DNA of 64,000 bases, taken from contig JACRIN010000004.1 of NCBI GenBank assembly GCA_016220085.1, positions 1-64,000 of the forward strand. The letters run 5' to 3'. Below the pieces are notes generated by a model. It did no database searches and had not been told where the DNA came from. It was given only the letters and a program-made list of their open reading frames with translations. The translations under genes were made by a program, and so were the position numbers. Source of the DNA: Planctomycetota bacterium. Lineage in GTDB: Bacteria > Planctomycetota > UBA1135 > GCA-002686595. The first letter of the stretch is position 1. Each line of letters opens with the position of its first letter. This document shows, in pieces, positions 35,724-46,800 of the stretch.

Positions 35724-37781
35724 TCACGTCCAAACCAGCCCGCGGACCGCTAGCTCGGCCTCCGGCACCGGGGCGAAACCGGCGGGCTGCAGCGAATGCC
35801 CGGCCCTCCCCTGCGAGAGCGACCGCACGACGGTCGAGTAGCCGAACATGCCGAAGAGCGGCACCTTGCCCGAGAGCACGCGGTCGGTCCCCACAGCGTG
35901 GACCGAGCTGACCTCGGCGTGGCGACTGTTGAGGTCGGCGAGCACGCCGCTCGAGAACTCCGCCGGCACGTGGATCTCGAAGGACATCACCGGTTCGAGC
36001 AGGTCGATCTCGGCGCGCTCGAGCGCCTCCCGCAACGCCTGGTTCGCCGCCTGCACGAAACCGACCTCGGAATCGACCTTCGGGCGCGACTCGCCGCCCG
36101 AGAGCCGCACGCGAGCGTGCACGAGCTGGAACCCAAAGCGCGGCCCGACCTGGGCAGCGAGCGCGAGCGAGTCCCGCACCGCGGGCCGCAGCGCCGAAGG
36201 CACGTTGCAGTCGGGCTCGAAGCTCACCTCGACGCCGGTTTCGAGCTCCGGGCACGGTTCGATCGCGACATCGACCGCGCCGAACACCTCGCGGCCGCCG
36301 AGAACCCGCTCGACGCGACCGGACGCGGCACCCGCGCGGCGCACGGCCTCGCGATAGGCGACGCGCGGCTTGCCCATGCGCGCCGCGACGTGGAACTCCG
36401 ATGCGAGGCGGTGCAGCATCACCTCGAGGTGCAACTCCCCCATCCCGGAGACGCTCCACTGCCCGGTCGCTTCGTCCTCGCGCTCGTGGAAGCTCGGATC
36501 CTCGTGCGCAAGGTGCTTCAGCGCGGCGCCGAGCTTCGCGCGCTCCGAGGTCGACGCCGGCTCGAGCACCATCGCGATCACGGGCTCGGGGTACGTCAGG
36601 CGCTCGAGCACGAGCGGTGCGCCCGGATCGCACAGCGTGTCGCCGGTGGCAGTGAACTTCAGGCCTTGCACGCCGACGATCTCGCCGGGCCCCGCGGTTT
36701 CGATCGGCGTCCGATGGTCGGCGTGGAGACGCAGCAGGCGCGCGATGCGCTCGAGCTTGCGAGTGCGCGGATTCAAGAGCTGCTCTCCCGGCATCAACAC
36801 GCCCGAGTAGATGCGCACGAACGTCAGATCGCCGTGGGCCTCCGCGTGCAGCTTGAAGGCCAACGCCGCGGTCCGTTCCTTGGTTTCGGGGCGACGCGAC
36901 TCGCGCGCGCCGTTCTCCGGGTGCACGCCAGAGATCGGCGGTACGTCGAGCGGCGACGGGAGATAGTCGACCACCGCGTCGAGCAGCGGCTGGACGCCGA
37001 TGTTCTTGAACGCGGCGCCGGCGAGCACCGGCAGCACCCGCGCTTCGATCGTCGCGCGGCGCAGAGCGGCTTGCAGCACGTCGAACGGCACCGCACGGTC
37101 CTCCAGCACCGCGCCGAGAATCCCCTCGTCGCCGTCCGCGAGCGCGTCGAGCAAGTCGGAACGCAGCACGCCGATCTCGTTCGCGAGTCCCGCCGGAACG
37201 TCGAACTCGCGCGGCGGCACCGACGGGTCTTCGTCGAACTCGAGCGCGCGACCGCGCAGCACGTCGACGACGCCGATGAACTTCTGCTCGCGGAAGAGCG
37301 GGTACTGGATCGCGACGGGATGCGCACCGAGGCGGCGCTGCAGGCTCGCGAGCGCCGCCATGAAGTCCGCGCCGGCGCGATCGCACTTGTTGACGAACGC
37401 GATCGCCGGCACGTGGTGGCGACGCATCTGGCGCCAGACGGTCTCGGACTGGGCTTGGACTCCGGCGACCGCGTCGATCACGAGCACCGCGCCGTCGAGC
37501 ACGCGCAAGCTGCGCTCGACCTCGATCGTGAAGTCGACGTGACCCGGTGTGTCGATCAGGTTGATCGTGTGATCGCGCCACTGCAGCGTCGTCGCCGCGG
37601 CGGTGATGCTGATCCCGCGCTCGCGCTCCTCGGGCATCCAGTCCATCACCGCGGTGCCGTCATCGACCTCTCCGATGCGGTGTTCGACGCCGGAGAAGTA
37701 GAGGATGCGCTCCGAGACGGTCGTCTTGCCGGCGTCGATGTGCGCGACGACGCCGAGGTTGCGCAGCCGGGCGATGTCCAT
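35724..37781 (-). CDS. fusA: elongation factor G family GTPase (divergent, possibly EF-G2-like)
   Basis: Ribosomal translocation or recycling GTPase. G motifs are intact: AHIDAGKTT (13-21), RERGISI, DTPGHVDF and NKCDRAGADF. Domains II-V can be followed to the end of the 685 aa. Domain IV is divergent: the tip that usually reads like GGVIPxEYxPAV appears as CNVPSALRPAV, and the C-terminal FGYATxLRSxTxGRA motif is FGYSTVVRSLSQGRA. It sits in the fusA position of the str operon, but without a following tuf. Divergent EF-G paralogues (EF-G2 types) can specialise, so the gene symbol is by position and family. Confidence 0.88.
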   Translation of the reverse strand: MDIARLRNLGVVAHIDAGKTTVSERILYFSGVEHRIGEVDDGTAVMDWMPEERERGISITAAATTLQWRDHTINLIDTPGHVDFTIEVERSLRVLDGAVLVIDAVAGVQAQSETVWRQMRRHHVPAIAFVNKCDRAGADFMAALASLQRRLGAHPVAIQYPLFREQKFIGVVDVLRGRALEFDEDPSVPPREFDVPAGLANEIGVLRSDLLDALADGDEGILGAVLEDRAVPFDVLQAALRRATIEARVLPVLAGAAFKNIGVQPLLDAVVDYLPSPLDVPPISGVHPENGARESRRPETKERTAALAFKLHAEAHGDLTFVRIYSGVLMPGEQLLNPRTRKLERIARLLRLHADHRTPIETAGPGEIVGVQGLKFTATGDTLCDPGAPLVLERLTYPEPVIAMVLEPASTSERAKLGAALKHLAHEDPSFHEREDEATGQWSVSGMGELHLEVMLHRLASEFHVAARMGKPRVAYREAVRRAGAASGRVERVLGGREVFGAVDVAIEPCPELETGVEVSFEPDCNVPSALRPAVRDSLALAAQVGPRFGFQLVHARVRLSGGESRPKVDSEVGFVQAANQALREALERAEIDLLEPVMSFEIHVPAEFSSGVLADLNSRHAEVSSVHAVGTDRVLSGKVPLFGMFGYSTVVRSLSQGRAGHSLQPAGFAPVPEAELAVRGLVWT

Positions 37782-37820
37782 TCCCGGAGCTTAACAACCG
37801 CCGCCGGTCCGACTCGCGAG

Positions 37821-38279
37821 TCACGCGCGCGGCAAGAGCTCCGCATTGCGCGCCAAGAACTCGGCGGCCCAGCGATAGTGCGTAAGCAGCTCGGGCCTTG
37901 GCCGGTCGAGCAGCGCGACCGCGGCGTAGAGCGCCTCGATCGACGCGAGCCCGTTGGTCGGATCGGCGAAGACCTTGCTCTTGCGCGGATACGCAGTCAC
38001 CAACGGAGGCAGTCGACGCGGACGCAGATCGCCTCGCACGACGCGCCGCAGCTCGGCGAGATGTTTCCACGAGCTGTCGAGCACCAAGAGCCCGAGCCCG
38101 CGATCCGACGGCACGATTTCCTCGCCCTCTGGATCCAGCAGGACGCGCGTGCCGACATCGAGGTCGAGTCCGCGCCGGTAGTTGACGAACCGCACGCCGG
38201 GAAACTCCCGCAGCGGCACGAGCGAGCACTTGTGCGGCGACTCGCGCGGGTCGCGCACGATCAGCACGTCGAGGTCCAT
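37821..38279 (-). CDS. Tsr3/DUF367-family putative rRNA aminocarboxypropyltransferase
   Basis: In eukaryotes and archaea Tsr3 transfers an aminocarboxypropyl group from S-adenosylmethionine to a hypermodified uridine in helix 31 of small-subunit rRNA. This 152-aa protein fits the family along its length: a DPRESPHKCS segment (10-19) like the DPKxC start, LVLDSSWKHL (65-74) like the family DCSW motif, LPPLVTAYP (90-98), and a C-terminal YRWAAEFLARNAELL (135-149). It is embedded between rpsG and fusA. Its start region is tandemly duplicated (38275-38308). The family assignment is by motif; activity on bacterial 16S is inference. Confidence 0.78.
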   Translation of the reverse strand: MDLDVLIVRDPRESPHKCSLVPLREFPGVRFVNYRRGLDLDVGTRVLLDPEGEEIVPSDRGLGLLVLDSSWKHLAELRRVVRGDLRPRRLPPLVTAYPRKSKVFADPTNGLASIEALYAAVALLDRPRPELLTHYRWAAEFLARNAELLPRA

Positions 38280-38296
38280 CGCTGCTCCGAGTCCAT
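38261..38296 (-). other. 11-codon upstream ORF overlapping the Tsr3-like start
   Basis: ATG at 38296 with GGAG 5 nt before it reads MDSEQRWTSTC then TGA at 38261, out of frame with and overlapping the real start at 38279. It arises from the 17-bp duplication and would compete for initiation. There is no evidence that it is translated. Confidence 0.4.
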
Positions 38297-38308
38297 CGCT
38301 GCTCCGAG
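38274..38308. repeat. 17-bp tandem duplication of a ribosome binding site and start codon
   Basis: TCCATCGCTGCTCCGAG occurs at 38275-38291 and again at 38292-38308. On the minus strand each copy carries CTCGGAGCAGCG followed by ATGGA, i.e. Shine-Dalgarno plus ATG. Only the inner ATG (38279) is in frame with the Tsr3-like gene. Confidence 0.9.
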
Positions 38309-38393
38309 GTCGCGCGAACGGCGTTGAGCACGGCGGTGAAATGCGCGGGGCCGCGCGAAGCGGCCCCGGTTTCGTCCAGCGTGCTCGCGCGGC

Positions 38394-38870
38394 TCAGCGC
38401 GCGTAGTGCGCGTAGGCCTTGTTGGCCTCCGCCATCTTGTGGACCTGTTCCTTCCACTGGACCGAGGCGCCGGTCCCGTTGAAGGCGTCGACGAACTCCT
38501 CCGAGAGGCGGATCGCCATCGGCTTGCCCTTTTTCTTGCGGGCGTTGTCGACCAACCAGCGAATCGCGAGCGATTGCTGACGGTTGCGACGCACTTCGCG
38601 CGGCACTTGGTAGTTCGCGCCGCCGACGCGCTTCGAGCGCACTTCGACGGACGGACGGATGTTGTCGATCGCCCGGTTGAAAATCTCCTGCGGATCTTGG
38701 ACGTCCGGGAGCTTCTTGTGGGCGCGATCGAGCGCTTCGTAGAAGATCGCTTGGGCGGTCGACTTCTTGCCGCTCCACATCAGCTTGTTGATGATCTTCG
38801 AAGCCAGGAGCGAAGCGAACTTCGGGTCCGGCTTGAGCAGCGGAGCGGTCGACTTGTAGTTACGCGGCAT
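38394..38870 (-). CDS. rpsG: 30S ribosomal protein S7
   Basis: Primary binder of the 16S 3' domain, near the E and P sites. The 158-aa product has KIINKLMWSGKKSTAQAIFY, RAIDNIRPSVEVRSKRVGGA and YQVPREVRRNRQQSLAIRWL. It lies 35 bp after rpsL. The Tsr3-like gene follows it instead of the usual fusA. Confidence 0.97.
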   Translation of the reverse strand: MPRNYKSTAPLLKPDPKFASLLASKIINKLMWSGKKSTAQAIFYEALDRAHKKLPDVQDPQEIFNRAIDNIRPSVEVRSKRVGGANYQVPREVRRNRQQSLAIRWLVDNARKKKGKPMAIRLSEEFVDAFNGTGASVQWKEQVHKMAEANKAYAHYAR

Positions 38871-38905
38871 CGGGTTCTCTCGGGATCAGGTTCGGCTGAT
38901 CGCTA

Positions 38906-39280
38906 TCACTTCTTGGGGCGCTTGGTGCCGTACTTCGAACGCTCGTTGTGACGGCCTTCGACACCGGCGGTGTCGAGGGTGCCACGGATCACGTGGTAGC
39001 GCACACCGGGGAGGTCGCGGACGCGACCGCCGCGGATCAGCACGACCGAGTGCTCTTGCAGGTTGTGACCTTCGCCCGGGATGTAGACGGTCACTTCCTT
39101 GCCGTTGGAAAGACGAACACGCGCCACCTTGCGCAACGCCGAATTGGGCTTCTTCGGCGTCATGGTCTTGACCTGGAGGCAGACGCCGCGCTTCTGCGGG
39201 CACGCTTCGAGCACCGGCGACTTGGTGCGGCGCTTCTGCTGCACGCGCGGCTTGCGGATCAGCTGATTGATGGTGGGCAT
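38906..39280 (-). CDS. rpsL: 30S ribosomal protein S12 with Arg at position 88
   Basis: Decoding-centre protein and the classical streptomycin target. The 124-aa sequence has [19 protein letters not shown] (39-57) with Lys43 and Lys44 intact, and [20 protein letters not shown] (84-103). Residue 88 is Arg (codon CGC) where most bacteria have Lys; a Lys-to-Arg change at this site is a known streptomycin-resistance allele. Asp89, the RimO methylthiolation site, is present. It is the first gene of the str unit, with its own promoter. Confidence 0.97.
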   Translation of the reverse strand: MPTINQLIRKPRVQQKRRTKSPVLEACPQKRGVCLQVKTMTPKKPNSALRKVARVRLSNGKEVTVYIPGEGHNLQEHSVVLIRGGRVRDLPGVRYHVIRGTLDTAGVEGRHNERSKYGTKRPKK

Positions 39281-39334
39281 GGGTTCTTTCGGCTCTGGGT
39301 CGGCGACGCGTCGCCAAGCTCGCAGGGGGCGAGC

Positions 39335-39362
39335 ATTCTAGGGGTCACCTTCCGGCGGTCAA
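39335..39362 (-). promoter_or_regulatory. str-operon promoter upstream of rpsL
   Basis: TTGACC (39362-39357), a 16-bp spacer and TAGAAT (39340-39335) on the minus strand, with a GC-rich discriminator and a leader of about 48 nt to the rpsL ATG. Confidence 0.72.
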
Positions 39363-39396
39363 GCACGAGTCTCGGCCGTCGGCAGGGATCCCGCCC

Positions 39397-39430
39397 AGTC
39401 CGGCCCGCGGTGAGCACCGGCGGGCGGACC
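39397..39430 (-). terminator. hairpin after rpoC
   Basis: Beginning 12 nt past the rpoC stop, GGTCCGCCCGCCGGT and ACCGCGGGCCGGACT pair around GCTC with one bulge. No U-tract follows. With the str promoter just downstream, it probably separates the rif and str transcription units. Confidence 0.6.
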
Positions 39431-39442
39431 GGACGACCTGGA

Positions 39443-42400
39443 TCAGGGTTCTTCTTCGGTGGTTTCCGCGTCTTCGGAGATCACCGGATCGGCGTCGTCG
39501 TCGAGGGCTTCGTCCTCGTCCTCCGACTTGTCGGCGATCGCCTCGAGCGGCGGCGGCAGTTCCTCTTCCTCCGGAGGCAAAGGCAGCGCTGCGCTGCCCG
39601 CCCCGGCGGCGACCGCGGTCGGCTCGCGCCGCGGATCGAGCCCTGCGACCAGGGCTTCGAGGTCGGGATCCATCGCGCGCGGGATGAAGCTCACGGTCGA
39701 GCTGATCTCGCCGAAGTCGATGTTCTTCTTCACACGGGTCCGATAGTGATCGCGGAAGCCCGTGCCGGTCGGCACGAGGTGTCCGAGGATCACGTTTTCC
39801 TTCAGACCGACCAACAGGTCGCGGCGACCGGCGATCGCAGCTTCCGTGAGGACCTTGGTGGTCTCCTGGAAGCTCGCGGCCGAGATGAAGGAATCCGACG
39901 ACAGCGACGCCTTCGTGATGCCAAGCAGCAAGGTCTCGCCGGTCGCGGGCTTCTTGCGCTCCTTGCGCAGACGCTCGTTCTCGCGGCGGAACTTGAACTT
40001 GTCGGCGACGGCGCCCGGCAGGAACTCGGCGTCGCCGGGATCCTTGACCTGCACCTTGCGCATCATCTGGCTGACGATGATCTCGATGTGCTTGTCGTCG
40101 ATCGTCACACCCTGCGAGCGGTAGACGTTCTGGATCTCGCGGAGCAGATAGCCCTGCACTTCCTCTTCGCCGTTGATCCGCAGGATGTCGTGCGGATCGA
40201 GCGGGCCGTCGACCAAGGGCTCGCCCGCGCGCACTTCGTCGCCCTTGTGGACGCGGAGGTGCTTGCCTTGCGGCACGGCGTGCTCTTGCTCTTGGATGAC
40301 CTCGCCCTTCGGCCCGACGGCGCGCACGATGATCGTGCGTTTGCCGCGCTTTTTCTCGCCGAGCTCGACGACGCCGTCGATCTCGGAGATGACCGCGGGT
40401 TCCTTCGGACGACGAGCTTCGAACAGCTCGGTGACCCGAGGCAGACCGCCGGTGATGTCTTCCGTGCCTTGGATGTCGCGCGCGGACTTGGCGAGCAATT
40501 CGCCCGGCCCGATCGCGACGCCTTCCTCGACCTCGAGGTACGCGCGTTCCGGGATCGGATAGACCGCGAGCACCTGCCCGCTGTTGTCGGTGATCTCGAT
40601 CTGCGGGTGCAGGTCGCCCTTGTGCTCGATCACCTGCTTGCGGATCGTGCCGCGGCGCGCGTCGCGCTCGACCTTGAGCGTCTTGCCCTCGATCAAGTCG
40701 ACGTAGCGGATCTTGCCCTTGAACTCGGCGATGATCGGAACGTGGTGCGGGTCCCAGCGGCAGAGCTTGGCGCCCGCCGTCACTTCCTGCTCGTCGGTGA
40801 CGAACATCACCGCGCCGATCGGAACTTGGTAGCGGTCGATCTCGCGATCGCGGTTGTCGAGCAAGCGCAACTCGCCGTTGCGGTTGAGCACGACGACTTC
40901 ACCGGCGGCGTTCTTGACCACCTTGACGTTCGAGAAGTTGACCTTGCCACCGCGCTTGGCGACGACTTCGGACGCCTCGATCGCGCGGCTCGCGGTACCA
41001 CCGATGTGGAAGGTACGCATCGTGAGCTGCGTGCCCGGCTCGCCGATCGACTGCGCGGAGATGATCCCGACCGCGAGTCCGCGTTCGGCCATCTGGCTGC
41101 GCGACAGGTCGGCGCCGTAGCAGCGCGCGCACACGCCGAAGCCCGCTTCGCAGAGCAATGGCGAGCGCACGCGGATCTTCTGGTGGCCGAGCGCTTCGAT
41201 GCGCTGCGCCGAGTCGTCGGTGATCTGCTCGCCTTCGCGGACGACGACCTCGTCGTTGATCGGATCGATGATCGTGTCGCGCGCGACGCGGCCTCGGATC
41301 GCCTGCGCGAGCGCGAGGACGACCTTCTCGCCCTTGTAGACGACACCCTTGTAGATGCCGTTCGGGGTCCCGCAGTCCTCGATCGTGACCACGACGTTCT
41401 GTGCGACGTCCGTCAGCTTGCGCGTCAGGTAGCCGGCATCGGCGGTCTTGAGCGCCGTGTCGGCCAAGCCCTTGCGCGCGCCGTGGGTGGACGAGAAGTA
41501 CTCGAGCACCTTCAGGCCTTCGCGGAAGTTCGCGCGGATCGGGGTCTCGATGATCTCGCCCGAAGGCTTGGCCATCAGACCGCGCATACCGCCGAGCTGA
41601 CGGATCTGGTCGATCGAGCCCCGGGCGCCCGAGCTGACCATGCAGAAGATCGGGTTGACGTAGGTGTCGTTCTCGCGGTAGTCCTCGCGCAAGACCTGCA
41701 TCAGGTCCTGACCGACACGTTCGCGAGCGTGCGTCCAGTGGTCGACGATCTTCAGGTAGCGCTCGCCTTCGGTGATCTGGCCCTTTTGGAAGGCCTTCTC
41801 CACCTTGTCGATCTCCTTCTGCGTCTCGTCGAGGATCTTCGGCTTGGTCGCGGGCACGCGGATGTCGTCCTTCGCGAACGACAGGCCTGCGCGCGTCGAA
41901 GCCTTGAAGCCGAGGTCCTTGAGGTCGTCGAGCAGCCGCAGCGTCGCGTCCCGACCGAGCAGTCGGTGGCAATCGCTGATCAGGGCTTGGATGCCCTTCT
42001 TGTCGAGCTCGTAGTTGTAGAACGGCATGCCCGGCGGGAGCACGTCGTTGAACAGCGCGCGACCGATCGTGGTCGTCAGCAGCACGCGCTTGCCCGCGAT
42101 CTCGACGCGACCGTCCTCGCCGACTTCGATCTCGGGTCCGCGCGTGCCCATCTTGACGCGGCGGCCGATTTCCATCCGCACTTGGACCGGGCGCAGCGTC
42201 TCCGCAATGCCGTGGCCGTGCGCGAGGAAGAGCTCGGCGAGCGAGCCGAAGCGCATCATCTTCTTCTCGCTCTTCTTCTCGAGCGGGAGGTGGCTCTTCG
42301 TCAGATAGAAGAGGCCGAGCACCATGTCCTGGGACGGCGAGATGATCGGCGCGCCGTTGGCCGGCGAGAAGATGTTGTTGGTCGACAGCATCAGCGTCGC

Positions 42401-43825
42401 GGCCTCGATCTGGGCCTCGTAGCTGAGCGGCAGGTGAACCGCCATCTGGTCTCCGTCGAAGTCGGCGTTGAAACCGCCGCAAACGAGCGGGTGCAGACGG
42501 ATCGCGTTGCCTTCGATGAGCACCGGCTCGAAGGCCTGGATACCCATGCGGTGCAGCGTCGGAGCGCGGTTCAGGAGCACCGGGTGGTCGCGAATGACCT
42601 CCTCGAGGATGTCCCACACCTGCTCGTCGCGGCGTTCGAGCATCTTCTTCGCCGACTTGATCGTGTCGGCGAGTTGGAGTTCCTTCAGCCGACGGATGAT
42701 GAACGGCTGGAAGAGCTCGAGGGCGACCTTCTTCGGCAGACCGCACTGGTGCAGCCGCAGTTCGGGTCCGACGACGATCACCGACCGCGCCGAGTAGTCG
42801 ACGCGCTTGCCGAGCAGGTTCTCGCGGAAGCGACCTTGCTTGCCCTTGATCATGTCGGTCAAGGACTTGAGCGGACGGTTCGACGAACCGAGCACCGGAC
42901 GACGGCACCGGCCGTTGTCGAACAGCGCGTCGACCGACTGCTGCAGCATCCGCTTCTCGTTGCGGATGATCACCTCGGGGGCATTGAGGTCGAGCAGCTT
43001 CTTCAACCGGTTGTTGCGGTTGATCAAACGACGGTAGAGGTCGTTCAAGTCGCTGGTCGCGAAGTTGCCCGAGTCGAGCAACACGAGCGGGCGCAGGTCC
43101 GGCGGGATCACCGGGATCACGTCGAGGATCATCCACTCCGGCTTGTTGCCCGAGTCGCGCAGCATCTCGACGGTCTTGAGGCGCTTGATGATCTCCTTCT
43201 GGCGTTGCTTCGAGCGCGTCGACAGCAGCTCTTGACGCAGCTCGTCGGAGAGCTTCGGCAGGTCGAGGCGCTGGAGGATCTTCTTCACAGCCTCGGCGCC
43301 CATGTCGGCTTCGAACTCGGAGCCGTACTTCGCCTTCGATTGACGGAATTCCTCCTCGGTGAGGAGCTGCAAGTACTGCAGCGGCGTGTCGCCGGCCTCG
43401 ATGACGATGTAGTCCTGGAAGTAGACCACGCGCTCGAGCATCGACGTCTGGATGCCGAGCAAGGTCCCCAAGCGCGAAGGCATCGCCTTGAAGAACCAGA
43501 TGTGCGCGACGGGCGCGGCCAGGTTGATGTGGCCCATCCGTTTGCGACGCACGCGCGAGTGCGTGATCATCACGCCGCACTTGTCGCAGACGATGCCCTT
43601 GTGCTTGATGCCTTTGTACTTGCCGCAGAAGCACTCCCAGTCCTTCTCAGGTCCGAAGATGCGTTCGCAGAAGAGACCGTCACGCTCCGGACGGTACGTC
43701 CGGTAGTTGATCGTCTCGGGCTTCTTGACTTCCCCGTAGGACCACGAGCGGATGTCCTCGGGGCTCGCCAGCGCGATCGTCACGCTGCCGTAGTCGTTGA
43801 TGCGGTTCTGGATCGTTTCGATCAT
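39443..43825 (-). CDS. rpoC: RNA polymerase beta' subunit
   Basis: Carries the catalytic Mg site NADFDGD at 453-459. The N-terminal zinc site is C65, C67, C80, C83, and a second zinc site reads [13 protein letters not shown]. Trigger-loop and bridge-helix regions ([38 protein letters not shown]) are present. At 1460 aa it is slightly longer than E. coli RpoC, with an acidic tail ([20 protein letters not shown]). It follows rpoB by 34 bp. Confidence 0.98.
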   Translation of the reverse strand: MIETIQNRINDYGSVTIALASPEDIRSWSYGEVKKPETINYRTYRPERDGLFCERIFGPEKDWECFCGKYKGIKHKGIVCDKCGVMITHSRVRRKRMGHINLAAPVAHIWFFKAMPSRLGTLLGIQTSMLERVVYFQDYIVIEAGDTPLQYLQLLTEEEFRQSKAKYGSEFEADMGAEAVKKILQRLDLPKLSDELRQELLSTRSKQRQKEIIKRLKTVEMLRDSGNKPEWMILDVIPVIPPDLRPLVLLDSGNFATSDLNDLYRRLINRNNRLKKLLDLNAPEVIIRNEKRMLQQSVDALFDNGRCRRPVLGSSNRPLKSLTDMIKGKQGRFRENLLGKRVDYSARSVIVVGPELRLHQCGLPKKVALELFQPFIIRRLKELQLADTIKSAKKMLERRDEQVWDILEEVIRDHPVLLNRAPTLHRMGIQAFEPVLIEGNAIRLHPLVCGGFNADFDGDQMAVHLPLSYEAQIEAATLMLSTNNIFSPANGAPIISPSQDMVLGLFYLTKSHLPLEKKSEKKMMRFGSLAELFLAHGHGIAETLRPVQVRMEIGRRVKMGTRGPEIEVGEDGRVEIAGKRVLLTTTIGRALFNDVLPPGMPFYNYELDKKGIQALISDCHRLLGRDATLRLLDDLKDLGFKASTRAGLSFAKDDIRVPATKPKILDETQKEIDKVEKAFQKGQITEGERYLKIVDHWTHARERVGQDLMQVLREDYRENDTYVNPIFCMVSSGARGSIDQIRQLGGMRGLMAKPSGEIIETPIRANFREGLKVLEYFSSTHGARKGLADTALKTADAGYLTRKLTDVAQNVVVTIEDCGTPNGIYKGVVYKGEKVVLALAQAIRGRVARDTIIDPINDEVVVREGEQITDDSAQRIEALGHQKIRVRSPLLCEAGFGVCARCYGADLSRSQMAERGLAVGIISAQSIGEPGTQLTMRTFHIGGTASRAIEASEVVAKRGGKVNFSNVKVVKNAAGEVVVLNRNGELRLLDNRDREIDRYQVPIGAVMFVTDEQEVTAGAKLCRWDPHHVPIIAEFKGKIRYVDLIEGKTLKVERDARRGTIRKQVIEHKGDLHPQIEITDNSGQVLAVYPIPERAYLEVEEGVAIGPGELLAKSARDIQGTEDITGGLPRVTELFEARRPKEPAVISEIDGVVELGEKKRGKRTIIVRAVGPKGEVIQEQEHAVPQGKHLRVHKGDEVRAGEPLVDGPLDPHDILRINGEEEVQGYLLREIQNVYRSQGVTIDDKHIEIIVSQMMRKVQVKDPGDAEFLPGAVADKFKFRRENERLRKERKKPATGETLLLGITKASLSSDSFISAASFQETTKVLTEAAIAGRRDLLVGLKENVILGHLVPTGTGFRDHYRTRVKKNIDFGEISSTVSFIPRAMDPDLEALVAGLDPRREPTAVAAGAGSAALPLPPEEEELPPPLEAIADKSEDEDEALDDDADPVISEDAETTEEEP

Positions 43826-43859
43826 GGTTCCAACCTCGCCTTGAAGGGGACGTCGACGC

Positions 43860-46800
43860 TCAGAGCGTCGCGGCGACCTTCTTGTGGAGCTGCATGTTCA
43901 GCGCCAGACCCTTGATCTCGTTCGTGAGCACCTCGAACGACACCGGAGTGCCCGGCTCGAGGATGTTGAGGCCCTTGACCATCGCCTCGTAGATCTTCGT
44001 GCGGCCCTCGACGTCGTCGGACTTGACGGTGAGCTGCTCCTGGAGGATGTGCGCGGCGCCGTACGCTTCGAGCGCCCACACTTCCATTTCGCCGAAGCGC
44101 TGACCGCCGAAGCGCGCCTTGCCGCCGAGCGGTTGTTGCGTGATCAGGCTGTACGGACCGGTCGCGCGAGCGTGAACCTTCTCGTCGACCAGGTGGTGCA
44201 GCTTGAGCATGTACATGATGCCGACGGTGACGTTCTGCTCGAACGACTGGCCGCTGCGGCCGTCGATCAGGCGGAACTTGCCGGTCTTCGGCAGCTTGGC
44301 TTCCGTCAGCAGGCCCTCGATGTCGGACTCGCTCGCGCCGTCGAACGCCGGCGAGTGCACGCGCAGTCCGAGGACGCGCGCCGCGAGACCCAAGTGCGTC
44401 TCGAGGATCTGTCCGACGTTCATGCGGCTCGGCACGCCGAGCGGGTTCAGCACGATGTCGACCGGCGTTCCGTCCTCGAGGTACGGCATGTCCTCGATGC
44501 GCATGATCTTCGAGATCACGCCCTTGTTGCCGTGGCGGCCGGCCATCTTGTCGCCGACCGAGAGGTTGCGCTTGGTCGCGACGTAGACTTTGACCTTCTC
44601 GAGCACCCCGGTCGGGAGCTCGTCACCGCGCGAGAGCCGGTTGACGATCTTGTTCTTGTCCGCTTCCTTCGCCTCGATCTTCGACTGGAACTCCGAGACG
44701 GAGGCGAGCGCCTTGTCGCGCTTGTCCTTGGTCGGGCAGTCCTCCGCGGCGCCGACGCACAAGAGGCGCACGCGGCGCAGCTCGTCGTAGGTCGCCGTGT
44801 CGTCGATCTTGACCGCCTTGCCGGTCAGCGAGTCGAGGACTTCGCTGTCGAGCGCGAGCTGCACGTCGCGCAGCATCGCACCGGTGTAGTCCTTCAACGC
44901 GCGCAAGAACTCCTTCTCGGCGTCGCGGATCTGGTTCAGCGCCTTGGTGCGCTCCGCGTCGGTCAGGTTGACCCGACGCGAGAACTTCTGGGCGCCGATG
45001 ACCACGCCGCGGGTGCCCGGAGGCATCGTCAGCGAGGCATTCTTCACGTCGACGCCGGCCTTGCCGAAGATCGCGTGGAGGAGCTTCTCTTCTGGCGTCA
45101 GCTCGCTCTTCGACTTCGGCGCGACCTTGCCGACCAAGATGTCGCCCGCGTCGACGAACGTGCCGATGCGCACGATGCCCGACTCGTCGAGCATCGAGAG
45201 AGCCTTCTCGCCGACGTTCGGGATGTCACGAGTGAACTCTTCCTTGCCGAGCTTGGTCTCGCGGACCTCCACCTCGTACTCCTCGATGTGGATCGAGGTG
45301 AAGACGTCCTCGCGCACCAGGCGCTCGCTGACGAGGATCGCGTCCTCGTAGTTGAAGCCGTCCCAGGGCATGAACGCGACCAGCAGGTTCTTGCCGAGCG
45401 AAAGCTCGCCCGCGAACGTCGCCGCGCCGTCGGCGAGCAATTCGCCGGCCTTGATGACCTGGCCTTCCGTGACCAGCGGCTTGTGCGTCTGGCACGTGCG
45501 CTCGTTCAAGCCGCGGCACTTGGTGAGCTTGTACTCTTCCTCGTCGACGACGATGCGGAGCGCGTCGACGTAGCGAACGGTCCCGCCCTTGTCCGCGCGC
45601 AGCGGCAGGTGCGAGTTCTTCGCGGCGATGAACTCCATGCCGGTGCCGACGATCGCCGGCTCGGCGACCATCAGAGGCACGGCTTGGCGCTGCATGTTCG
45701 AGCCCATCAACGCGCGGTTGGCGTCATCGTGCTCGAGGAACGGAATCAGCGCGGCGGAGATACCGATGATCTGCTGCGGCGAGACGTCGAGGTAATCGAC
45801 TTCGTCCGGCGGAACTTCGACGTTCTCGCCGTCCTTGCGCGCGAGCACGCGCTCGCCGGTGAGCTCGCCCTTGTCGTTCATCGGCGAATCGGCGGGAGCG
45901 AGCACGAACCCGAACTCCTGGTCGGCGCGCATCCAGTCGACCTGGTCGGTCAACTTGCCTTTCTTCACCTTGCGGTACGGCGTCGTGAGGAAGCCGTAGG
46001 CGTCGACGCACGAGTACATCGCGAGCGAACTGATCAGACCGATGTTCGCGCCTTCAGGCGTTTCGATCGGGCAGAGGCGTCCGTAGTGCGACAGGTGCAC
46101 GTCGCGCACGTCGAAGCCGGCGCGCTTGCGGTTCAGACCTCCCGGTCCGAGGGCCGACAGCCGGCGCTCGTGCGTGAGCTGCGACAGCGGGTTCGTCTGG
46201 TCGACGACCTGGCTGAGCTCGCCACGACCGAAGAAGTAGTCGATCGCGCTCGAGAACGTCTTCGAGTTGATCAGGTTGCGCGGCGAAACCGTCTCCGGGT
46301 TCTCCAGGTTCATGCGCTCCTGCGCGGTGCGCCGGAGCTTCAGGAGACCCTTGCGGAACTCGTCGCCCGCGAGCTCGGCGATCGAGCGCACGCGCCGGTT
46401 GCCGAGGTTGTCGATGTCGTCGAGCTGTCCCTTGCCTGCACGCAATTCGAGCAGGTACTTGATCGAGTTGACGATGTCCTCGGGCTTCAGCGTCTGGACG
46501 TCCTCGCCGATGTCCTGCTTGTACTTGCGGTTCAAGCGGAAGCGGCCGACGCGGCCGAGGCGATAGCGCTGGGGATCGAAGAACTTCTCGTGGAAGAGCT
46601 CCTTGGCCTTCTCGAGCTGCGGCGGATTGCCCGGGCGCAGGCGCGAGTAGATCTTGAGCAGCGCTTCGTCGTGGCTCTTCGTCGGATCCTCGTGAGCGGT
46701 GTTGATGATCAGGTTGTCGAGCTCTTCCGGCTTCTCGTCGATCACCTCGACCTCGGCAAGGTCGCCCGCCGCGATCTCGAGCGCGGCGGTTTCCGGGATC

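Noticed and set aside
38948..43915. A 1655-codon open frame on the plus strand
   Set aside because: It is exactly antisense to rpoC. GC-rich codon use leaves antisense frames open; the translation is Arg/Asp/Leu-rich and matches no family.
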